In this document: positions 59,501-64,000 of the stretch, in pieces | Layout: the number at the start of each line of letters is the position of its first letter | Numbering within the stretch: position 1 is the first letter of the stretch | Assembly: GCF_026230105.1 (NCBI RefSeq) | Contig: NC_079474.1 | Span: 31,076,294 to 31,140,293, forward strand | Origin: Diorhabda sublineata | Lineage: Eukaryota; Arthropoda; Insecta; Coleoptera; Chrysomelidae | Reading direction: 5' to 3' | Length of the DNA: 64,000 bases | The notes under the pieces: generated by a model | Seen by the model: the letters and a program-made list of their open reading frames with translations, nothing else | Databases searched by the model: none | Told to the model about the DNA's origin: nothing | Position numbers and translations under genes: made by a program

Positions 59501-62339
59501 GAGAAGCTATTATCAGCTAATTTCTTCAATTGGCGATCCATTAGGTCTGTTTAATTTAACAACAATTTAATATTGAGATATCTATTTGGAGAGAACACCA
59601 GAAAGGGAAACTGGTGACAATAAAACCTTCCCCGTCGCCTCTACTGCGACCATTTTGATTGTTGAAAGGCTACGATCCTTCTAAATTCGATATAGCTGTT
59701 AACAAGAATTCAATATTAAGATAATTAATTGAAGAGAACAACAGAAAGGAGAACTAGTGGCAATAAAACCTTCCACGTCACCTCTTCTGCGACCATTTTG
59801 ACTGTTGAAGGGCCGCGAACCTTCGAGCCCACTAAATTCGATCTAACTGTCTCATCTCAAATGTTCGCTAGCATTAACATTGAAAAAACTAACAAACTAA
59901 TGCGGCTTATTTTCAATACAAATGTGCAAATCTCTTTTGAAATATTTCTTAACCAAATTTCCTCAACATATTCAATAACATGAAGGAAATTAAGATATCT
60001 GCAGCTATCAAATTCATGGAACGTCAAGAGAATATTATTAATTATTATTATTCTTAATACATTAATCTGACGTAAGTAGTTGGTGCAAAGCAGAGATGGT
60101 GATGACATGTGTTTTTACAAGCATTAATTTTGTCTTTTTATGCATTGAGACAAAACGAACTAATTGTGGATTGATTTGATGAAGTTTTTTATTTCCTCTG
60201 CAGAGCATGGATAGGGTTCCTTTTGAGTGGAGTTGTGTGTATGTGTACTAAAAACCCTGCTGCTAGAGCTGATAGAAGGATTAATTGAAAGTTTCATTTC
60301 ACAATGACAGAACTTCAGAGACTCCTTGTTTGAAACTGTCTAAATAAAACTAGGTTTGAATAATTTTGTGGAAACTAAGTGTCAAAAGATGAATGATTTG
60401 AGCGCCCACAATAATGATGATTCATCACTGAATCAAACCTCACTTTTTGAGAAGACATTGACAAAATTGATCTCCATTGAATGGGGGTAGACAAACTTCC
60501 TAACCTAACCTAACCATGAAAGTATATGCAAATTTTGTTACCAGGGTAATTTATAGTGACTGTCCTTTGAGATGGGCAGTCGTACTTTGCTAAATCTTGG
60601 AGGAGCAATTCCAAACAAGCACAGAAAGCAGTTGAAATAAACAAACATGATTTCTGGATGTCCAAAAGATTGCTTACTTTTTAAATGGGTCTCGTATGAA
60701 CTGATTTTTGAAATATAAAAATTCTCTTAAAGTGAAATAATTCGATCAATTCCACATTAAGTTCATCACATTAAAAGTCTACCAAGACAATGTATTTTTG
60801 CAAATGTGCAATAATGGATTTTATAGACGCGAGAGTGATAGGAATTTTTGATCCAAGTTTTCATGATAAAGTTTTCTTCTTTATTCTTTCCCAATGAAAA
60901 TATTTTCACATTCAATTAAATTTTTCCGGAAAAATCTGAAAATCAAACTGAATGACAATAATTGTTAATCAATTCAAGACGTTTTCAAAGAGATTTTATC
61001 AATTCACTTACAGAGAACAAGCTCCTACAGACAATTTATAACCTAGGAATAGTTCATCAAAGATTTATTTAGTACATAAAACCGTCGGTGACCTCTAAAG
61101 TGGGGTTAATGAAAAAATCGATTTTCGTGTGAAAACATTTTCCAATCACCGGAAGTGTTGGGATACTGTTTTTGAACTTTTCACTTTTTCATTTCCATCA
61201 ATACATATTTTGTTATGGATATTGAATTACTTTCAACTACTGAAACTAATTTTTCACGAACATTTATAATAAATGTTGAATTTTCTTGTGTAGTAGAGCA
61301 CCACCAATTCATCTTATTAATAAACATTAATGTGTTCATTATATTAAGTGCCTGATAAAGAAAGCTCAAAGTCAAAGAGTCCTTGATATACTATGGGTTC
61401 TCAACCATGAAATTATAAAAAAAAATAATACATTACTCAATTCTGGACACTTACAATTGAAAACTGAAAATTATCAAGATAACTTTTCTAGATTTTATTC
61501 ATGCAAATACAGAAAAATACTATTTATGTACTGGAATATTCAAATGATTTGTAGTTGAATACCATTGGAACAGATTAGTTTGAATATCTGTTTATGAAGC
61601 AATAGCTTGTAGTGTATAGGGTGAAGTTTCATAGCTACCGGCATGAATTTGCTCAATATAAGATTTGTTTTTCTGTTGTTCATTTCTGTCTAAAATATAG
61701 GACTCAAAAATATGCTTATCGAAAATCGATACTTCATCATCTATCAACTTTTCTATCACATTTATAAATTGGTGGACTCGATCGGCAGTAGAGTAGCTAC
61801 CTCCAGACCTGAACTGATGAGATCGGATCAGATTATACTTTTCCATTATTGACTTAGGCAGCAATTTATCGAATACTCTTGACAGTTTTGAGCAGTGTCA
61901 ACTGCATTTGAAGGAAGAAAATATTCACCATTTTACAAAAAATAGACTTAAAACGGGCGCTAATATACAAAAAATTAATTAAACTTTACGCCGGTTTTAG
62001 ATTTTTTCAGTTCTTGTGAAAACATTGAATTCATGAGTTTTGAAATTCAATATTCAAAATGGAGTTTGGTAGAAATATATAACGTACCTCCTTTTGTGGT
62101 ATAATTAACAGTATAAGGACACATTTCCTGTAAACGAAGGGAAGACAATGGTCCTACCGGAACGCCAACATGTTTTCTTTCTATCTTATAAGTCGCTTGT
62201 TCCCAAAAACATATTTCTTTCACGTATTTATTACAATCAAATTCTCTGAAAGGCGATATATCCAATTCCAACGTCATATTATCTGAATCGTAGTTAGTAG
62301 TGTCCTCCACAGTTGCCGCTATCGAAATTTTATCTATAT
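32273..62339 (-). CDS. Ret: Receptor tyrosine kinase Ret, 17 exons, N-terminus missing
   Basis: Single-pass receptor tyrosine kinase; in vertebrates it binds GDNF-family ligand/GFR-alpha complexes, while the fly ligand system is less clear. Seventeen exons join in phase into 1,047 codons: 62,339-62,088; 59,024-58,765; 49,328-49,169; 47,349-47,249; 47,173-47,085; 46,809-46,636; 46,422-46,219; 46,138-45,981; 45,556-45,311; 42,999-42,725; 41,001-40,887; 37,069-36,880; 36,312-36,135; 33,733-33,604; 33,460-33,259; 32,870-32,698; 32,511-32,273. Window residues 1-~345 are cadherin-like, ~346-545 cysteine-rich, 554-578 transmembrane, ~650-950 kinase (LGEGEFGKV loop, Lys685, HRD Asp805, DFG Asp823, Tyr831/836, KWM849). 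Order and motifs match Ret and no other RTK. Signal peptide and most of cadherin-like domain 1 are absent, presumably upstream of 64 kb. Confidence 0.93.
32698..32870 (-). CDS. Ret: Ret exon: end of kinase domain and start of tail
   Basis: Acceptor TACTTTTTAG, donor GTATTA. Encodes YKVMRKCWHIDPDQRPSFHE, LSKWFEKLLEDKMEYINLS and NNAIYNRGYFISPFEEDE. The Tyr in NAIYNRGY sits where vertebrate RET has its PLC-gamma docking Tyr (LIYDDG). Confidence 0.95.
33259..33460 (-). CDS. Ret: Ret exon: kinase C-lobe
   Basis: Acceptor ATATTTTCAG, donor GTAAGT. Encodes VPVKWMAPESLADHIYTSKS, DVWSFGILIWELVTLGATPY and GYRMERPDNCAPA. The Met of KWMAPE (Met849) is the equivalent of human M918, the MEN2B position. 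Confidence 0.97.
33604..33733 (-). CDS. Ret: Ret exon: catalytic and activation loops
   Basis: Acceptor ACTTTGCAG, donor GTAAGT. Encodes LVHRDLAARNVLLAEDK, CKISDFGLTRDVYEDNAYL and KRSKGR. Catalytic Asp805, metal-binding Asp823 and both activation-loop Tyr (831, 836; RET Y900/Y905 equivalents) are intact. Confidence 0.98.
33762..34168 (+). mobile_element. Jockey-like reverse-transcriptase fragment
   Basis: Open plus-strand frame of 101 codons reading YLILISHLSNTHFYIEFSDQ, IKAGGLQVSVLKQLPFLLYL (for family AGVPQGSVLSPLLFLLY), NNTRIASISDDPAIL (for FADDTAI: the YADD/FADD catalytic box with changes) and an SNDLVAAIKYLQNHLDSIKE helix. Orientation is opposite to Ret. Loss of the PQGS and FADD residues shows decay. 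It lies between the Ret catalytic-loop exon and the kinase-insert exon. Confidence 0.72.
34177..35642. repeat. 1.47-kb near-palindrome (foldback element) in a Ret intron
   Basis: Two arms of about 600 bp (34,177-~34,785 and ~35,060-35,642) are inverted copies of each other, separated by about 275 bp. Ends are TATACAGAGTGTCC and GGACACCCTGTATA. Shared blocks include GAGTTAAAACTATCTGTA, GTCGACTGTAAC, GTCTAAAAACTTTTTTC, TTTACGAGGATACCCTTAAA, GATATGAAAATGGTTTCT and AGCAAAGACAGACGTATT. The right arm lacks about 40 bp near 35,490 present in the left arm. A solo arm is at 3,226. It has no coding capacity and inserted beside the RT fragment. Confidence 0.85.
36135..36312 (-). CDS. Ret: Ret exon: kinase insert and alpha-E helix
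   Basis: Acceptor TGATTTCAG, donor GTAAGT. Encodes NYLRRTRHVQNNSTSSLSLQ, a kinase insert shorter in identity than in vertebrates, then VTPKDLLSFAWQICNGMAFL and TDMK. Leaves in phase 0 just before the catalytic loop. Confidence 0.95.
36880..37069 (-). CDS. Ret: Ret exon: kinase N-lobe, catalytic Lys and hinge
   Basis: Acceptor CATTTGTAG, donor GTAACT. Encodes YTTVAVKTLKNDARESELS (Lys685 in VAVK), DLLSEYQLLKEVSHPNVIRL (alpha-C Glu) and LIIEYAEFGSLR (hinge). Confidence 0.97.
37310..38110 (-). mobile_element. Transib-like (RAG1-related) transposase remnant
   Basis: Minus strand. ASKVLDDIINTSPSRYRKAF, GEDTLAVLVDANMT, then after a break STCAEVTLQALLDHTVKRLL, LEKLCSLLKWRFDGRSGHSS, YKQAFYGSDASDSAVFITCV, VPIRLVCGEKIVWQNPCPAF and TRY. 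The KWGFDGSSGHS.YKQ box followed by the VPL.L...IVWQNP..STRYCRP segment is, as I recall it, the part of Transib transposases holding the first catalytic Asp (equivalent to RAG1 D600). A Gly-to-Arg change (KWRFDG), a frameshift near 37,700 and loss of everything C-terminal show a dead fragment. Family assignment is from memory of motifs, not a search. Confidence 0.55.
38111..40886 (-). other. Ret intron, anonymous part
   Basis: About 2.8 kb of AT-rich intron. The open frames at 39,369-39,596 (+) and 39,768-39,974 (-) have no family motif. Nothing else recognisable. Confidence 0.4.
40887..41001 (-). CDS. Ret: Ret exon: kinase N-lobe, glycine-rich loop
   Basis: Acceptor TTATTTGTAG, donor GTTTGT. 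Encodes [19 protein letters not shown] and EGEFGKVLRAKALNIAGRP. It matches [26 protein letters not shown] of vertebrate RET almost residue for residue and carries the ATP-binding loop. Confidence 0.97.
41560..41795 (-). mobile_element. Tc1/mariner-type transposase fragment in a Ret intron
   Basis: Minus strand: MQQYDATCHTSNESLLI, fitting QQDGATCHTS.ETL around the second catalytic Asp, and after a frameshift SPDLSPSDFFLCSSMKSPVY, fitting the SPDLTP.DFFLWG.LKS.VY motif. Only this catalytic part remains. Confidence 0.6.
42725..42999 (-). CDS. Ret: Ret exon: transmembrane helix and juxtamembrane region
   Basis: Acceptor AATATTTTTAG, donor GTAAGT. Encodes NPKCG, the helix FTCIAGIVAGSLFFICSTIL, the membrane exit IIICWRVRKTRKSTRH, then a Ser/Thr-rich juxtamembrane segment. 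The plus-strand open frame over the same bases (42,789-43,139) is a shadow. Confidence 0.92.
43000..45310 (-). other. Ret intron upstream of the transmembrane exon
   Basis: Holds an (ATTAC)4 microsatellite at 43,406-43,425 with a related two-unit ACATTACATTAC at about 43,209, and the mariner fragment at 44,885-45,255. The remainder (43,430-44,880) shows nothing recognisable. Confidence 0.5.
44885..45255 (+). mobile_element. Internally deleted mariner element
   Basis: Plus-strand pieces: KIVRKILHEELHMTKVCAKL and, in a second frame, LVPKKLTPDQKLLRQRDFIE-like (for VPK.LTPEQK..R), directly followed by KGIRYESMEA.KTAELLKALT and KKDF.HRFDQ, the mariner C-terminus. The whole catalytic middle is absent, so N-terminal and C-terminal parts are fused by a deletion. 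It sits between the cysteine-rich and transmembrane Ret exons. Confidence 0.65.
45311..45556 (-). CDS. Ret: Ret exon: end of cysteine-rich domain and juxtamembrane stalk
   Basis: Acceptor ATCATTTCAG, donor GTGAGT. Encodes TVTIPLRLGKSGRGVDEAA, then YCSTLSCSVHLPGKYNRK, a basic and polar stalk (KGNKIERDKQKQKHIK) and NITLAAI. It has fewer Cys than the vertebrate RET segment (GYGTCNCFPEEEKCFCEP). Confidence 0.88.
45981..46138 (-). CDS. Ret: Ret exon: cysteine-rich domain core
   Basis: Acceptor TTTTTTTTAG, donor GTTAGT. Encodes PERCMWRGDE, LYSTCTPDIKTCPDGICDSL and MICPQDCV. The STC.P..KTCPDG.CD......ICPQDC series is nearly that of vertebrate RET and is the strongest extracellular identifier. Confidence 0.95.
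46219..46422 (-). CDS. Ret: Ret exon: domain 4 into cysteine-rich domain
   Basis: Acceptor AATTTCAG, donor GTGAAT. Encodes NISWTNGNKQEQDDITIRII, then Cys-bearing NQTCTGMN, WTYCSEIDNIEDCLRSDSC. This opens the cysteine-rich membrane-proximal domain. Confidence 0.88.
46636..46809 (-). CDS. Ret: Ret exon: cadherin-like domain 4
   Basis: Acceptor TCTGTTTTAG, donor GTATGT. Encodes QPTVIHNCTNFTFKVDSKF then TKTEGIVYVNDFSKLRQVK, equivalent to the SGILFVNDTKALRR segment of vertebrate RET domain 4. Confidence 0.88.
47085..47173 (-). CDS. Ret: Ret exon: end of cadherin-like domain 3
   Basis: Acceptor TTTTTACAG, donor GTAATT. Short exon encoding AEFPIDIVFKNKPQSLTLL then KLYPSQAKIF; the FPIDIVF beta-strand closes the repeat. 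Phase 0 in, phase 2 out. Confidence 0.85.
47249..47349 (-). CDS. Ret: Ret exon: cadherin-like domain 3, second part
   Basis: Acceptor CTTTTTTCAG, donor GTGAGT. Encodes LQLEENITFSSSRYSFKVVL then NDTSLKNKKIKST. It corresponds to the [21 protein letters not shown] strand of vertebrate RET. Confidence 0.85.
47700..48325. repeat. Diverged tandem repeat, period about 160 bp
   Basis: A motif like AAATTATGGGACATCCTGTATA recurs at about 47,721, 47,883, 48,042 and 48,232, each followed by CACGTA-like and ATGCCA/ATGTCA-like blocks. Each of the middle two is preceded by CATGAGAAC..AATTTC and TTTATATAAATT. Spacings are 162, 159 and 190. It lies inside the Ret intron before the exon at 47,349. Confidence 0.55.
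49169..49328 (-). CDS. Ret: Ret exon: cadherin-like domain 3
   Basis: Acceptor TTGTTGTAG, donor GTGAGT. Encodes GEIIDDGRLIFMDDDPESVN and NNYEARIEHRNGKQFITPIC. The 9.4-kb intron before it is the largest in the part of the gene seen here and holds four transposon remnants. Phase 0 in, phase 1 out. Confidence 0.85.
50110..50395 (-). mobile_element. Reverse-transcriptase palm fragment
   Basis: Minus strand: METLVVQLVKEFYNALTNKK, then VVCVVSDI.DAFDNVPYEAV and ERASDARGLRRTVRWM. The D.AFDNV box is motif A of non-LTR reverse transcriptase, holding the first catalytic Asp. One stop interrupts it (Glu or Lys before DAFD). A short fragment only. Confidence 0.65.
55590..57035 (-). mobile_element. Non-LTR retrotransposon remnant (RTE-like), 3' end
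   Basis: Minus strand, heavily mutated. The tail is the clearest: GVRWLGHIKTMPGNAFAKKV, KGG.RKRG, DGFKEVGLSWSAKVQNRNLW and RGIVKSVEDRC, then the stop at about 55,625, a usual ending of insect endonuclease/RT proteins. Farther in, KLWVQKEKTKYMLL-like and KTFKLYKLEEAANYGF-like segments fit the RT region. Stops throughout. Confidence 0.6.
57535..58395 (-). mobile_element. Second non-LTR reverse-transcriptase remnant
   Basis: Minus strand. YLSPFLFNLLMDKIMNKVTS, then after a frameshift VW.ADDAAIIAKSENDLQRQ (the YADD catalytic box), VEDNPIEQVMQFRYLGIDIS, RKYSKIRIYKTCIRPIMTYS and an open 134-codon end with YNHVRRMDENRFPRIVLEDN and RPPGRPPKRWKDSWQS. The order is that of RT palm, YLG strand, thumb and C-terminus. 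This copy is younger looking than its neighbour at 55.6 kb, and the last 134 codons are uninterrupted. Confidence 0.8.
58765..59024 (-). CDS. Ret: Ret exon: cadherin-like domain 2 into 3
   Basis: Acceptor ATATTTCAG, donor GTGAGT. Encodes LVQLIPPTADANYWSVAF, a VSCTVETVAG segment and RYPPRPQRTNITIELYKKS. The TV-E-VAG and PP linker features are those of successive cadherin-like repeats. Leaves in phase 0. Confidence 0.85.
59025..62087 (-). other. Ret intron between the first two exons seen
   Basis: Holds the 142-bp tandem duplication at 59,560-59,850 and a telomere-type run CCTAACCTAACCTAACC at 60,499-60,515. An open frame at 61,592-61,864 (-) lies in this intron, but its composition and lack of splice sites or family motif give no reason to call it an exon. 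Confidence 0.45.
59560..59852. repeat. Tandem duplication, two units of about 142 bp
   Basis: Units 59,560-59,700 and 59,701-59,852 share AACAA.AATT.AATATT.AG, GAGAACA.CAGAAAG, GG.GACAATAAAACCTTCC-like, TCTGCGACCATTTTGA and TGTTGAA.GGC, roughly 80% alike by eye. The second unit has an extra ~10 bp (CGAGCCCAC) near its end. It is more GC-rich than its surroundings and may be a fragment of a dispersed repeat. Confidence 0.72.
62088..62339 (-). CDS. Ret: Ret exon: end of cadherin-like domain 1 and start of domain 2
   Basis: Acceptor TCTTTTTCAG, donor GTACGT. Encodes DKISIAATVEDTTNY and then KEICFWEQATYKIERKH, which aligns with the RELCFPE...FRIREN segment of vertebrate RET at the domain 1/2 boundary. 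Starts with 2 nt of a split codon, so at least one coding exon lies further upstream. Confidence 0.85.
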
Positions 62340-64000
62340 CTGAAAAAGACAGTTTCTATTAGTAGAATGAGGAATAGATAATACCGAAAATATCTGAGTC
62401 GTGGGAGATTGAAATTGATCGGTTTCTATTTTTGGAATTATTGTAAAAATCCATTATAGAAAAATTCCATCTAGTTAATCAATCAAAATAGAAATGAATT
62501 AGATGATTAAATTATCAATTGCAATATATATACCAATAACGAAATTTCTATATCATCATAATTATAATTGAGAACAGTTTCTGATACTTCTGTATGTAGA
62601 TATAGATTTGGGGTCACCTATACACTGCGACTCAAAGAATCTGTCGTGTCCCCCTTTCTTGCTGCGATACTGGAGAACCCAGTGTTTACAACTGATCCTT
62701 TAATCCCACTCCTTTCAGAATTTGGGATGACTTTATTTACCAGAGATCTTCGTCTTCTATTTTAAGTGCACCTAGGTGTAGTGCTGTACAGATCCTTAGT
62801 TTTTCACACTTCGAGAGAATGTGTATAGATGTTTAGTCCTTTGTGCAACAAAACCTACAAGCCGCATTATCTGCTATTCGGGTGTTTGTTGAGACCTCAT
62901 TGCTCCGATAGAGCTCTTGTTGGTATCTGTAGATAGTTCTTACTTAGGTACACTCCTATGTAGAGAGGATTCAATTAATGCACAGTATGAACCTATGAAA
63001 GTTTCAACTATTCATTTGAATGAAACATATCTATTTATTTATTTTTAGTTCTTATAACTAAGCAATCATCATTTGTAGCAAATAAATTTTGCTCTCGTAC
63101 ATTTCATGATGAATAACTGAGATTTCAAAATTTTTGCAGACAGCAACGCAAGAGATGGAGTTCAGGAAGAAGAACGACGTCATTTGTGTTGCGCGAAATT
63201 TAAAATGGTTTTCAATAAGTGCAACATTTTCCTACAATTACATTACATTGAGATTTAACAAAATTAGGTTATCGTCTAATGTAAAAGTATACGCAGCTTA
63301 TGAATGGTATTTTCCATTCGAAGTCAAGATAAATTTTTATATAGTAACTGCAATATCACATTATAAGTTAAGAAAATACGTCATAACATTCACGGTTCCT
63401 AATTGTAAAAAATGTACGATGTGCATCATCTTCCACTGATACAAAATACTATATTCATAAGAAGTAATTGATAATACTGAAAAATTGAAATTAGATTATC
63501 TATATGTAAAACGCAGTCTATTTATTTCGAATTGCTTTAAGAACATACTAAGTTTCTGCGGCTTTCCTGTAATATGTTGAAATGATTCATTCGCCAAATA
63601 TCTGACGTTAGGGAATGATACAACTGTAGCCCTTGCTCAAAAATACATACTATAGTGTCCAAAAGCTGTTTGTTAGTCATTTTATTTTGTTTCGCTCCTA
63701 TTATTTTCATTTTTCATCCCTCACGGGGTAGTGGGTAAACGCAAACCTATTGTTAACACTATCCCAGCCCAGAGAAAAATCTTATATATACCCTATATCA
63801 GGGTATATCCTGTAATATATCTACATGAAAATATCCTCATTTTGCCAAAAAAAAGGCCAATGAGTCTCTCTATGTCTTGGATAATTTGTTTCTCAACGAA
63901 ATAGAGTTTTATAGAGAAAATATTTAGTTTTGTACCTATTTCAAACAAGTGTGAAGCTCTTCATTTCTTTACTATAGACATTTGCAATTCATATATCACA
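62340..64000 (-). other. Ret intron or upstream DNA at the right edge
   Basis: Lies upstream of the first Ret exon found. It contains a non-LTR tail at 62,570-62,985 and a short GC-richer block at 63,138-63,205 whose nature is unclear (see findings). An exact hairpin ATATACCC-TATATCA-GGGTATAT lies at about 63,786. No exon for the missing Ret domain 1 was recognised. Confidence 0.45.
62570..62985 (-). mobile_element. 3' tail of a non-LTR retrotransposon
   Basis: Minus strand: NKHPNSR then ADNAACRFCCTKD.TSIHIL, SKCEKLRICTALHLGA. This is the C.FC...EETSIHIL..C..L...R...LG zinc-knuckle-like ending after the RNase H domain of jockey/R1-type pol proteins. Several stops; only about 120 codons left. 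It is in the Ret orientation. Confidence 0.6.

Noticed and set aside
60499..60515. Telomere or chromosome end
   Set aside because: Only about three CCTAA units, inside a Ret intron; short interstitial runs of this kind are common in insect DNA.
63134..63439. 101-codon open frame on the plus strand near the right edge
   Set aside because: No recognisable domain; after the first 20 codons it is AT-rich with random composition. Only the first ~65 bases stand out, and they are listed as a finding.
1..64000. CRISPR arrays, operons, bacterial-type promoters or biosynthetic clusters
   Set aside because: Nothing of the kind is seen; the introns, splice sites and gene families show this is animal nuclear DNA.

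Overview
The window looks like nuclear DNA of an insect. It is very AT-rich, has multi-exon genes with GT-AG introns, and carries many decayed transposons (Tc1/mariner, hAT, non-LTR, a tRNA-derived SINE). The gene content is typically insect. Which order it comes from cannot be settled from the sequence alone.

Layout. 1-10 kb is intergenic or intronic and repeat-rich: two copies of a tRNA-related SINE, one arm of a TATACAGGGTGT-ended element, an internally deleted hAT element, a reverse-transcriptase remnant and a small inverted-repeat element. At 10,052-10,152 (+) there is one short exon that ends a protein with a GPI-anchor-type hydrophobic tail; the rest of that gene lies to the left. 12-20 kb holds only mariner and non-LTR debris.

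20,677-28,290 (+) is a complete six-exon CLIP-domain serine protease of 410 residues. It has a signal peptide, a six-Cys clip domain, a Thr-rich linker, an activation site after Leu (KL|IVGG) and a trypsin-like catalytic domain. A zymogen of this type acts in the haemolymph cascades behind Toll and melanization signalling. A Tc1-like remnant follows it, then on the minus strand a broken copy of the end of the mechanosensitive channel Piezo (about 31.15-31.89 kb).

32,273-62,339 (-) is the receptor tyrosine kinase Ret. I could place 17 coding exons with consistent reading phases: 1,047 residues from the end of cadherin-like domain 1 to the stop codon. They encode cadherin-like repeats, the cysteine-rich domain, one transmembrane helix and a complete kinase domain with all catalytic motifs. 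The first exon(s), with the signal peptide and most of cadherin-like domain 1, were not found and are probably beyond 64 kb. The Ret introns hold a jockey-like RT fragment, a 1.47-kb near-palindrome, a Transib-like (RAG1-related) transposase remnant, two mariner-type fragments, a diverged ~160-bp tandem repeat, several non-LTR remnants and a 142-bp tandem duplication.

The protease and Ret are convergent neighbours (tail to tail, about 4 kb apart), and nothing in the sequence suggests a shared function. I found no new multigene system. The most unusual items are the Piezo pseudogene, the intronic near-palindrome and the Transib-like remnant.
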